A DNA stretch of 64,000 bases from Patiria pectinifera (taxonomy: Eukaryota; Echinodermata; Asteroidea; Valvatida; Asterinidae): the NCBI GenBank assembly GCA_029964075.1, contig CM057142.1, forward strand, positions 34,164,392 through 34,228,391. Reading direction: 5' to 3'. The notes beneath the pieces were generated by a model. That model did no database searches, was not told where the DNA came from, and was given only the letters and a program-made list of their open reading frames with translations. The number at the start of each line of letters is the position of its first letter. The stretch's first letter is position 1. This document shows, one piece after another, positions 55,011 through 64,000 of this stretch. The translations under genes and the position numbers were made by a program.

Positions 55011-56383
55011 TAATATGACTTCGCGCCTCTTCTTCTTTTTTTTTATTTTTTTTCTTTTTTTTTTTGTTTTTTTTTTGGAGGGCGGGAGGGCAAGCGCCCC
55101 GCCCCCGCCTTGGGCCCTATACTGCAGTTTCTTACCAAAATACACAGCTTGGCAAGATATCCGGCGGCCGAGTGTCGGAGGGTGTGTTGTGGGACCACAT
55201 ACCTCTAGATATCCTCGGTATATCGTTGAAACGTTTGAAAGGGTTAATGATGGAAAATAATTGTGGAGCGAGAATAAAACAAAAATTGAAATGCAATCAA
55301 CCACCAGATTTTGTCATGATAAATTAAAGAGTACAGACGACGGGGTACTTTTTCAGAGTTGCTATTTTGAAACTCTTTCAATCTCAGAGTAATTTTCATT
55401 CTCGACCATCCACAAGGGCGGTTCGGGGGGGGGGGGAGGCAATGCCAAAAACACCACCACCGAAGCCAAATTGCTTTTTTTTTTTTTAGTAGTTAGTACT
55501 TCAATAAAGGCAGGGCAATGAGTACACACCCATCTTTCCTAAAAAAATGGTTAAAGTTAATCACAAATTGCCTCAGAGATCACACACAGAGCAGATTTTT
55601 TCCAATTTTTTTTCGGGGCTACTGCGGCCGAGTGGGCCCCGAATTTTGGGACACACTTTTTGGGGACACATTTTTTTTAGCCCCAAAAAAAAAAAAAAAA
55701 AATGTCTGCCCATCTGATCATCAAGTTTCTACTTTCAGTGGGTGAAAGAATAAAATTTCACCGCTCAAAAAAGAAGTTAGATCAGTGGGAGAGTACTTCA
55801 GAGGAATAGTATGTCCTACTAAAATGAATGGTCAAAATTTAACGAAATCTTTACACTTTAGACGGGCGAAAAAAGTGATGGTAATTTGGAGTAATTTTAA
55901 TCCCCACATCTGCCTTCAGCATGCTTCATATTATTAAAATACAGCGTCAACTGATGTACAACGCCTTTAAGAAAGAATTGATGTCTTTCAAAAATATATA
56001 TATGTACATGTAATGAGTCTACGTCGCCTTCAAAATTGCATTGTGTTCACATAAACATTTTTCATTGAAATCGTAAAATTACTTTGATTTACACCTGTTG
56101 AAAGTCGAGTTGAGAGTTATATTATAATACGAAATGTGAGTAGAATGTTCGACACTCTACCATGAGCATGCCGGCCGACGATCTATCCGCCTTTAAACTT
56201 TTACCGATACGCTACACAGCGCAAAAGTTGTGTGGGTGTGTTGCATGCTGTGTTCAAGAGCAACAGGCGGCGAATCACGAAGCGTCGCCTCCCCCAGGAA
56301 GCGGGCGAGGAGAAGCTGCATTGCAGCCAGGCTCTTAACAGGACAACATTGAAGCCTTGTACAAAACAAAATGTGTAGGATAA

Positions 56384-56743
56384 GGCCAAAAAAAGTCTCC
56401 GGTTTCTGGTACGTATGCGCGTGCGTCGCCGTAGCAAAATGAAAAAGTTTTTTTGTTCAATGAAAGATGATGTCTCAAAACCGCCGAACTCACTGGCTTG
56501 ACTGGAATCCTGCTGCTGCAAAATTTTAACGTGTTTTAAGATGGCGTTACGATCGAGTATAAGCTTTATGTGGCCTCTCTGGACTCCCATAATTATATTT
56601 TGCACTAAATTTAGTCTGGCACCATTTGAGGTCATCAGCCGACATTTGAAGAAAAAAAAGTAACCCCCCCCCAAAAAAAACCGCGTCGCCGCACCACTTT
56701 TTGGGGCAAGCTCCATACCAGAAACCGGATACTTTTTTTGGCC
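56384..56743. mobile_element. 360 bp MITE with TAA target duplication, copy 2
   Basis: TAA at 56381-56383 and 56744-56746. Ends GGCCAAAAAAAGTCTCCGG and inverse. The interior is the reverse of the copy at 37754-38116, including GGCACCATTTGAGGTCATC and GCACTAAATTTAGTCTGGC. Confidence 0.87.
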
Positions 56744-56986
56744 TAACATGCAATGTCAACAAAAGCTGTAGCCGGATTTGACTGAAAAAAGTCCAACCAA
56801 TTAGGGTCAGCAGGAAATGAAAATGAAAATCAGTATCCCCCCCCCAAAAAAAACCCACAAAATTTAATAGTCTGATTTATCGGCTGGAAATTGAAATGGC
56901 TGGATAGATTATGGTGATATGAACAGACACGTTATGGCGAATAGGTTTCCCTGTCAGTTTTCAAGAATGAGAACTGGTGAAAACCG

Positions 56987-58177
56987 TCAATAATTTGTCA
57001 ATGTTGTCTTAAGAGTATGTTTGTCCGAATGCTCTGGAATTACTCCTAGGTTTGGCGGGACAGAAATCCACCTCCAAGGCGGAAGGCACCGTTTGCCTCT
57101 CCTGAAGATTCGGAGTGGTCCGAACGAACTGTCAACTTCACAACTGTAGAACAACCGTGCTGTGGTTGGTGCGTTGTCATCGTCGTCTGTCCCGTTCAGT
57201 GAGGGTGTCTTGAGTAGGTCACAAGTCCAAGGCAATCTTCCCTCTTCCGCTAGTCTCCACAAGTCATCGTCAGTGTGGAAACTGGTGTCCTCCAACCCGT
57301 ATTCCTCCTCGACATTTGCCGCATCGACGTGATGAGCGCCAAGACCTTGATAACCACACTCTTCTTTAACTTCGGTGCCACTAGGGTAGAGTTTTCTCCG
57401 TTTGAAATGCTTCGTACTTCGGTAGGCTATTTCACTTTCGTCTGTCTTCTCTGTCCTTGTACATATTTTCTGTCTATCAGCTATAAGCAGGCGGTGGATG
57501 GAGTCTTCCAAACAACTCGGCTCGTGTTGCAGTCTACTTAGAAGTTCTGAGATGCAAGTTTTTGCATCATTAGTCCTCCTGACAATGGATGAGCCGGGCG
57601 TTGTTTTCCTGGCAAGAGATCGGTGCCGGCCGTTCTTCGGCCGCTGCATTGCTAGGGCCTCAAGAACGTCCAGCAGTTGTTTACTCACGACTTTCTCCCC
57701 AATTTGGTCAGCTCTATTCACCAAATGTCCACAATCCAAGGTCTGGGTAGCAGCATCCCTCACTGATGCAACATCGAAGAAACTGGGGTGATGGTTCAAT
57801 GTGTTTCTCTGGCATGAGCACCTCGTCATGTTTGTCTGTGTGCCTCTAGTTTGGCGCAATTTCCGGGTTGCAGCGCAGACCTCGATGACACTCTCATCCG
57901 TATCGCTCTCCGAGGTGGTCGCCCAGCAGTCTGTCCCGATGCCGTCCGCGGTCCGGCCGGCGTACCAGCCCCACGCCGTGACGTCGCCGTCCGAGCGCCT
58001 CCTGAGCAGTCCGCGGCTGTTGAGATGCTTGCGGCACCGCTCGTCAAACTTTTCCACCGAGCACCTGAGCGAGTCGACCCGGGACAGGAGCGCGGTTCGG
58101 TGCTTGGACAGTAACGCGTCAAAGGAACAGCCACCATGTTCCTTTGACAAGAGTGATTCCGATATATCCATTGCCAA
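56987..58177 (-). CDS. Hypothetical protein, 396 codons, single ORF
   Basis: Not recognised. The ORF is far longer than chance here, is CpG- and GC-rich unlike its surroundings, and has no interrupting repeat. Visible features: a helical, possibly coiled-coil stretch at about residues 18-58 (FDALLSKHRTALLSRVDSLR and on), an acidic-serine stretch SESDTDESV near 90, basic stretches near 55-65 and 190-200, an acidic region near 290-310 and a C-terminal PPWRWISVPPNLG. The composition suggests a soluble, possibly nuclear protein. A chromatin-scaffold role such as KANSL1-like is only a guess. The start is the first Met of MAMDISESLL. ATTAAA near 56862 on the minus strand could serve as poly-A signal, and the 3' part could also be spliced. 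Confidence 0.6.
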   Translation of the reverse strand: MAMDISESLLSKEHGGCSFDALLSKHRTALLSRVDSLRCSVEKFDERCRKHLNSRGLLRRRSDGDVTAWGWYAGRTADGIGTDCWATTSESDTDESVIEVCAATRKLRQTRGTQTNMTRCSCQRNTLNHHPSFFDVASVRDAATQTLDCGHLVNRADQIGEKVVSKQLLDVLEALAMQRPKNGRHRSLARKTTPGSSIVRRTNDAKTCISELLSRLQHEPSCLEDSIHRLLIADRQKICTRTEKTDESEIAYRSTKHFKRRKLYPSGTEVKEECGYQGLGAHHVDAANVEEEYGLEDTSFHTDDDLWRLAEEGRLPWTCDLLKTPSLNGTDDDDNAPTTARLFYSCEVDSSFGPLRIFRRGKRCLPPWRWISVPPNLGVIPEHSDKHTLKTTLTNY

Positions 58178-58199
58178 AGATCAACCAATGAGTAGTTTC

Positions 58200-59690
58200 A
58201 ACATCGACAATATGGACGAATCAAGAATTTCTTCAATTATTATATCATAATTTGGACCTAACCAGGGTCGGTGGCAGATAATGCATGATGTTACACTAGG
58301 CGATGCAAAAATGAAAATCGTCAGCGTTTTGTTTCGATCCGTGTGCATGTACAAAACATGGACTGCCGCATACCACCCTACCTGTGCAAATATTTATCTC
58401 TTCTAAACTTTGACCGCCCATTTTGTCTAGTGGATGGCGGCCGATAATGATCGGATATTCGTACAATATATTCATATCATTTCTGGGGCAAAACAAACTA
58501 ACACCATCATAATTCCACGCACCGCATTTAGGGCAGTATGTTCACTCCCGAAGGAATAATATGCGGGTTGAGAGGCCATTATTTTTCCAATCGTTCGTCA
58601 CCCTGCTTTATATAATACTGCGTGTGTATAATAGCTCCATTATTGCATGGTTGACTGCGCACATTCATCGATACATGTATAATGCTTTTATGTAAACACT
58701 CGTGACTGGAAGCTGCAGATGATTACATTACACGTTGGCAATATCAGTTTTGGAGGAGTCCATGATGAGGTCTTGCAGTTAGGCCGGAGACAGCAACAGA
58801 AAAATCATCAAGTCACAAGTTTATAATTGGTTGTAATGGCCTAATAGAAACATGTGATATTCAGGTTGCAGAATTCCATATGCTTCCATCATCACTTGCA
58901 GCCTGTGTACATGTATCTGGTCTGGTGACATTCACACTAGTTCACAGAGGATACCACTGATCGAATACCGCTGTATTTTGGTCGATAGCATCTCATGATG
59001 AGTTTGATAGTTCTCCAGTAATTAGTCGGCTCTCCTGTCGCTGAATCCTCCTGCTGGTCTCGAACTCTTACGATGACACGAAGGCTCACTTCCCATATGT
59101 TTCTCCGAATATGATTATACATGTAGATGAAAATAACAAGCACGCACAGTACATGTACATGTATTATGTCAGCTGCATGTGTGCCGCCTGGTATATCGCA
59201 ACGGTTCGGTGATCACAGAGTTTTACGCCCAATCGGGCGACATATTGAGCCCAATTAGCGCGCGACGACTCTCAGGTAGCAGACCAGTAAATAAACTTCC
59301 ATAGACCCCAATGGTAAATGCTCCCACTTCAAAAATTCGGGAAAAATACTCACAACTCTCCAAGGTGTTCGAGACACACATCAAATTAAAGCTTATTTCA
59401 TCATCTTTCAATTTCTGTTCAATTTACGGGGGGTCAACTGATGACTTTTAGGAGAAATTTCCATCTGAAGACGATCACCCCTGAAAATAGTCCTGAAGCC
59501 CATCGCCATTTTGAAAAACGATGCCTACACTCCATTGCAAAGTAGAGCGCTTTTAGGGTCCAAATTACATCAAAATTACACAGAACTGCAAGCTCCAAGT
59601 CCTGTGCACGGTTTCCATCCATATTTTTAACAAACCCTCAAGTTCATGGCCCACAGCATGCTCAAATACCGAAGATTTTGAGGGCATGCA
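58200..59690. other. Intergenic, no supported feature
   Basis: AT-rich sequence upstream of the 396-codon ORF; would contain its promoter, but no clear element was identified. Confidence 0.35.
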
Positions 59691-60019
59691 AATCGTGATT
59701 TGGCCGGCGCAGGCAATTTCGGACCGATTTACTGGTCTGCACCCCTCATGGTAGGGCGGACAACGCAGATTATTGGTGGTCTTGGGCGTCTTAGCTCACA
59801 TCAGGGGCTGCGGAAGAACGCTTTTCAAACTGGGGGGGGGGCATCAAAAAGGGGCACTTGCTTACAAAAAAGGGTACCTTTCATCAGTGTGAAAGTGGAG
59901 GAAAAGAATATGGGCCCGTTCATTTCGCTATAACCTATATGACGAGGAACAAATTATGAATACGTTTTCCATCTTGCTCTTTGTGTTTCTTCTACCTATA
60001 GTTATGTAGCAAGACCATT

Positions 60020-60335
60020 TTTTTTTATCACGAGAGGAGCGCTGTCGCTTTTGATGGCCAGGTCAGTGACAATTTTATTCGCGTGAGCACTATTATTTTT
60101 AGGGGCTAATATTTCCATCTCGAGAGGGGCACAGTTTTATTATTGCGAGAGGGGTACTTCTGTTTTTGAGGGGCAGTTTTGCATTACAAGAGAGGAGTCA
60201 ATTTTATTTGTAGCGCGATCATATGTTTTCACATGTGTGCGTTTGAGGGGCAGTTTTGTATTCATCTTGAGGGGGCACATTTATAACTGTGAGAGGGGCA
60301 CTTTTGTTGGCCTGGGAAAATCAGGGGGCAAGTGC
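60020..60335 (+). repeat. Dispersed repeat with iterated GAGAGGGGCAC word, copy 2
   Basis: At least five iterations of (C/T)GAGAGGGGCA or GAGGGGCAGTTTTG with ATTTTATT spacers. Matches the inverse of 1050-1480, including the ATGATCGCGCTAC-related word. Runs into the CATGGGCGTCGCGA repeat at 60358. Confidence 0.6.
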
Positions 60336-60357
60336 TTTCACACTTTCCATCTATGAC

Positions 60358-60540
60358 CATGGGCGTCGCGAGGGGGGGGGCAAGGGGAGGGGGCACTTGC
60401 CCCCCCCCCCCCCAGAAAAGAAAAAAAAAAAAAAAGGAAGAAAAAAAAAAGAAAAAAAAAGAAAAGAAAAGAAAAAGAGGCGCGAAGACAAAGTGGTGTA
60501 AATTTAATGAGTTGGGGGGGGGGGGGTGTCCCTGCCCCCC
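60358..60540. repeat. CATGGGCGTCGCGA repeat, copy 3
   Basis: Head CCATGGGCGTCGCGA, G-run, GCACTTGC, C-run and an AAAAGAAAA-rich tract, the same order as at 44016. Confidence 0.65.
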
Positions 60541-60824
60541 CACTGACACTGACAAGTGGAGAAACAAAGTACACATCTTTTGAAATGTTTCAAATTCTCT
60601 GTTGCAGTATCCCTTCGTGGTGATCCTCCTTGCTGACATGTAAGTTTCATTGTGTTTTGTTTTGTTCCTTCTTTTACCATGTACTAATCAAACTGTTCTC
60701 TCCACACTACAGGTACCTACAATTTTGTTTTGCTCTGTCCCTTCAAAAGGCATTGCACTTTTTGTCTTCTTGTTCCTCCACTGATTTCTTGTATTAACCA
60801 TTTGTTCTCTCCCTTTCAACAGAT

Positions 60825-61620
60825 ATGAGTGACACCATTTGCACTTTCCAGCAGCTCAGAAAGGCAAAGGAAAAGGCCTTACGCTTTTCCTACCATCAGG
60901 ATAACTACAGTTTTTACTCCCTCTCTCGATTTATCCCCAAAGGTTTGCAACTGTCTCACACTCCCTGCTTAGGAAACCTCCCACCACACCTTCAAAGGAG
61001 ATGGAATCAAGTTTTACATGGTGCCTCTATTAAACTCATCAATATTCTCTCTCAGCAGTGTCAATTTACACGTGAGGACCTCCATCAGAATATTTCCCAC
61101 CTTGACTCCCAACTCAAATCCAGTTGTTCTGATTCCACATACAGGAATTTCCATGATGAGATTGAAAGGGGTTTGTCTAACCTTGACTCTGTCCTACTCA
61201 AAAGGAGAAACAAGAAGATTGGTGGCTTGCTTGCCAAGCAACAGCAACGCAGACACAGACGTTTCAGACGTCCTAGGTCCCCATCTACCACGCCACCGCC
61301 AGAACCCCCTGTCAACACTGTAGTTAATCTTTCTTCCTCATCAATATCTGACGCAGAGCACAAACTTCTCTCCAAGGGTCTCAATTTTTGTCCCGCTCCC
61401 CGTTCTGTGAACCAGGTTCAGCTCAGCCAAGACCTCACGGAATACTACCGTAGAATCCGTCTGCGTGAGTTTTTCCTGGACAGTGAACCGTGTGAACCTG
61501 AGCCTTTCGAGTCAAGAGTTCATGGGTACCCCAAGAATCGTGTGCCAGCCATAGAGACATACGTTCAAGTTATCAATTCCCAAGTCACTAACCGGACAAC
61601 TTCCCCCACAGGACTCATGA
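60825..61620 (+). pseudogene. PLE N-terminal region (frame 1 of a broken ORF)
   Basis: From MSDTICTFQQLRKAKEK through VVNLSSSSISDAEHKLLSKG and LNFCPAPRS, the conserved pre-RT region of PLEs, to VQVINSQVT. Homology then continues in another reading frame (HDNLPREERLALNSLRSR), so a frameshift lies between 61592 and about 61620. The frame stays open to 62249, but that part is meaningless. The acceptor-like TTCCCCCACAG at the break also permits a short intron as explanation. Confidence 0.82.
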
Positions 61621-63502
61621 TAATCTCCCCAGAGAGGAGCGCCTGGCTCTCAACTCCTTGCGCTCTCGCACCGACATCATCATCAAGCCAGCAGATAAAG
61701 GTTCAGCTGTGGTCATCATGGATCGTCAGCAGTACATTGATGAGGCCCACCGCCAGTTGGATAATCGCACTAACTATACCCGCCTTGACTCTGACCCCAC
61801 AGGCACTTTCTGTCGAGATATACAACAGGTACTTGACGATATGCGATCACGTGACCAGTTGTCCAAGAAAGCTCACAAATTCCTTTCTCCCTGTGATTGT
61901 AGGACTGCCAGATTTTACCTTCTACCCAAGATTCACAAGGCTGGCAACCCCGGTAGACCCATCATCTCCGGTAATGGCTCACCCACGGAACGCATCTCCC
62001 TGTTCATTGACAGTTTTCTCAAACCCCTTGTCCCACAGATTTCGTCATACATTCACGACACCCCAGACTTCCTACGCAAGCTTGAAGGAATCAAGGACCA
62101 GATTCCCAGCACAGCCATCATTGGGACTTTCGACGTCTCATCTCTGTACACCAACATCCCACATGAGGAGGGTGTTCGTGCTTGCTCCTTGGCTCTGGCC
62201 AAGGCAGGACACACTACTCCTCCCATCAGTGATGTTGGCACCCTCATGAGACTTATACTAACGAAGAACAATTTTCCTTCCTTGGTGAACACTATCTACA
62301 GGTACACGGCACCGCAATGGGCACTCATGGCCCCTTCCATGGCTTGTGTCTTCATGGGTGACCTAGAAGAACGCATGCTTACCTCGGCCCCAAGCCGCGC
62401 TTTGATCTGGTGGAGATATATTGATGATGTTTTTTTCATCTGGACCAGTGATGAGGACAGTCTCTTGTCCTTCACTAACCACATCAAGTCCTTCCACAGA
62501 GCCATCGAATTCACATCTAGGTTCTCGGCTCACCAAACCCACTTTCTGGATGTCACCGTCCGCAAGCAAGGCAACTCACTAACCACTGACCTGTATTCCA
62601 AACCCACAGACACCCACCAGTACCTCCACTCCTCCAGCTGTCACCCCAGGCACTGCAAAACTGGCATAGCGTTCAGCCTGGCACTCAGACTCAGAAGAAT
62701 TTGTTCTAATGATTCCGATTTCTCCCGCCATACACAGATACTGAGGAACAACTTGGTGGCCAGGGGTCACAGCTCTCGCCAAGTTCATCGTGCCATTGCC
62801 AGAGCTAAAGCTATCCCCAGAAATCTAGCCCTCACGGGAAAGGCCCCTGATGCCATGGCCAAACCCATGATTCCTTTGGTTACCACGTTTCACCCCAATC
62901 TCCCTCCCTTTCGCAAAATCACAAATGACAATCATCATATCCTCCATACTTCAGATCGCCTTGCCCGCGCCATCCCCAACGGCCCCACATTGGCTTACAG
63001 GCGTCCTCGAAATCTACGGGACTTGATTGTTCGAGCTGAAGTCCCATCCTTAGATGCATCCCCTCCCACCCAGCATGGTACTTTCAAGTGCAGTTCCAGA
63101 TGTGTTGTCTGCCAGATTCATATCCAGGAGTCTGACTCCTTTTCTGGCCACTCTTCTGTCACTACCCACAGAACCATTGGTAACATCACTTGTAACACCT
63201 CTAATGTCATATATCTCATTTCTTGCAGGGTCTGTGGAGTGCAGTATGTAGGTGAGACTAAGAATACGCTCAAGAAGCGTTTCTATGCCCACCGGTCAAC
63301 GGTCAACACCAAGAAACTAGACACCCCTGTTGGTCATCACTTCAACCTGCCTAACCACTCCATTTCTGATATGATTTTGCAGGGCATTGAATCTCTTGGC
63401 CATCGCAAGGACTCAGTTCGCCTCAGCAGAGAGAAAGTGTGGATGAATCGTCTTCGAACTATTCAACCACATGGTCTCAACATCCAACTAGGGAATGATT
63501 AA
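61592..63502 (+). pseudogene. PLE reverse transcriptase and GIY-YIG endonuclease (frame 2)
   Basis: Counting from Met at 61658: IIIKPADKGSAVVI (about 7-20), FYLLPKIHKAGNPGRPIIS (86-104), motif A FDVSSLYTNIP (158-168), motif C RYIDDVFFIW (253-262), FLDVTVRK, then CSSRCVVC (478-485), a cysteine motif of PLEs, and the endonuclease core YLISCRVCGVQYVGETK (519-535) with KKRFYAHR. The usual GTAMG motif B is absent from this frame: it reads YTAPQWALMAP at 215-225, while GTAMGT is encoded by 62308-62325 in another frame. The motif therefore was lost through two compensating indels. Confidence 0.88.
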
Positions 63503-63881
63503 TCCTTTTCTTCCTCCATTGTCTTCTGTTACAGATAATCCACCTGGTCTTCCTTGTTTGTGTTTACCCATCTTCCCCCATCTTTCATCCCTTTCCACCC
63601 CCATACTGTTCCCCCCCCCCCCATCATCATCACTCTCACACTCTTTTGTCCGTTCCCACTCCCTGTGACCTTTGATCCTTCCCCTTTCTGATCCCTCCCC
63701 TGTTTTCACTAGACCCCTTGTGGTTTGCCATCTCCCTTTGTTCCTTTGTTCTCTCATCCACCCTCCCCTGCATCTTTCCACACCTTTCCCACCTAATCCT
63801 CCTTTTGTGTTTCTTCTTTCAGCCCTGCATGTGGGTGTGCACCCCCATGTTAATGTTTGTACCTCTGTCATTTCTGTTTTA

Positions 63882-63920
63882 GCCTCTGAAGAAGAACTTG
63901 CTAAGTTCGCAACGTCAGGC
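63882..63920 (+). ncRNA. Degenerate hammerhead-ribozyme-like fold in the PLE 3' tail
   Basis: Outer pairing GCCT (63882-63885) with AGGC (63917-63920); core CTGAAGA (63886-63892), where the active consensus is CTGATGA; helix II GAACTT (63894-63899) with AAGTTC (63903-63908) and a GCT loop; then GCAA, where the consensus is GAAA, and CGTC. PLEs are known to carry hammerheads in their terminal repeats. Two core changes make self-cleavage unlikely. Confidence 0.5.
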
Positions 63921-64000
63921 CACATTAATTTTTAGATCTTTTGAAATGTGCTGTTTTTATGTAACAGCGATTGTACATGCATGTTGATATGCATCTGTAT

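Larger units (their letters stand above)
53200..56380. other. Low-complexity and decayed repeat region
   Basis: Holds a ~20 bp C run at 53641-53660, a LINE-like 3' tail with AAATC iterations at 54075-54098, a CCATGGGCGTCGCGA repeat head at 54878, long T and G runs at 54893-55080, and a decayed GGGCCCC-type repeat near 55540-55660. No host coding region recognised. Confidence 0.5.
60600..63960 (+). mobile_element. Penelope-like element (PLE) with GIY-YIG endonuclease
   Basis: The element has an N-terminal domain, reverse transcriptase and C-terminal GIY-YIG endonuclease in PLE order, a pyrimidine-rich leader with splice-like signals, and a hammerhead-like 3' motif. The 5' boundary is a guess and the 3' end may lie beyond the window. 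It is frame-broken, so probably inactive, but divergence is moderate. Confidence 0.9.

Noticed and set aside
55518..55745. Possible coding exon
   Set aside because: Overlaps a decayed dispersed repeat and homopolymer runs.
57801..58250. 149-codon plus-strand ORF
   Set aside because: Antisense to the CpG-rich 5' part of the 396-codon ORF and not more protein-like; kept as a shadow.
60825..62249. A single 474-codon PLE protein
   Set aside because: Residues after about 255 are out of frame relative to the RT; homology continues in another frame from 61592.
62053..62292. Minus-strand ORFs across the Penelope-like element
   Set aside because: Shadows of the RT frame on the opposite strand.

Overview
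This is eukaryotic, AT-rich, intron-bearing DNA dominated by transposable elements. Two recognisable host gene families, small MITEs and tRNA-derived SINEs with a core seen in invertebrate deuterostomes and molluscs, a Penelope-like retroelement with a GIY-YIG endonuclease, and frequent ACATGTACATGT and TAGGCCTAC words suggest a marine invertebrate, most likely a non-vertebrate deuterostome (echinoderm-like). The species call is inference.

Region 1 (about 1900-14170) is a tandem triplication of a ~4.3 kb unit. Each unit carries a minus-strand single-exon gene of the core-2 beta-1,6-N-acetylglucosaminyltransferase (GCNT, 'Branch' domain) family, a 130 bp inverted-repeat MITE and a minus-strand tRNA SINE. 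Copy A (2866-4236) and copy C (10760-12343) are intact. Copy B (7221-7775) keeps only the C-terminal part; about 1.6 kb of its unit has been replaced by a 19-unit, 29-30 bp minisatellite with a higher-order pattern. A pogo-like MITE is present only in copy C, and copy A shows the empty site.

Region 2 (15332-42294) is one long minus-strand gene, BBS1, a core subunit of the ciliary BBSome. I reconstructed 14 coding exons with mutually consistent phases (2001 nt including stop). Exons 2-14 are well supported; exon 1 is tentative. Intron 3 uses a GC-AG boundary, exon 7 has a partial tandem copy with a decoy donor just downstream, and a strong X-box (RFX site) lies in intron 1. The introns host nested transposons with identifiable target-site duplications, two LINE remnants, several MITE families and SINEs.

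Region 3 (about 42300-56380) has no confident host gene. It holds two large foldback palindromes sharing termini, a 3.4 kb inverted-repeat element built from a CCCAACTATAGTTGGG word with at least three other elements inside it, SINEs, poly-A and poly-C tracts, and a possible first exon at 52808.

Region 4 (56384-64000) contains a MITE, a 396-codon uninterrupted minus-strand ORF of unknown family, and a Penelope-like element running to the window end. Its reading frame is broken, its RT motif B is scrambled by paired indels, and a degenerate hammerhead-like fold sits in its 3' tail.

There is no operon logic here. The only functional groups are glycan branching (GCNT copies) and ciliary trafficking (BBS1); the rest is a layered record of transposition. 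All homology calls are from recognition of sequence, not from database searches.
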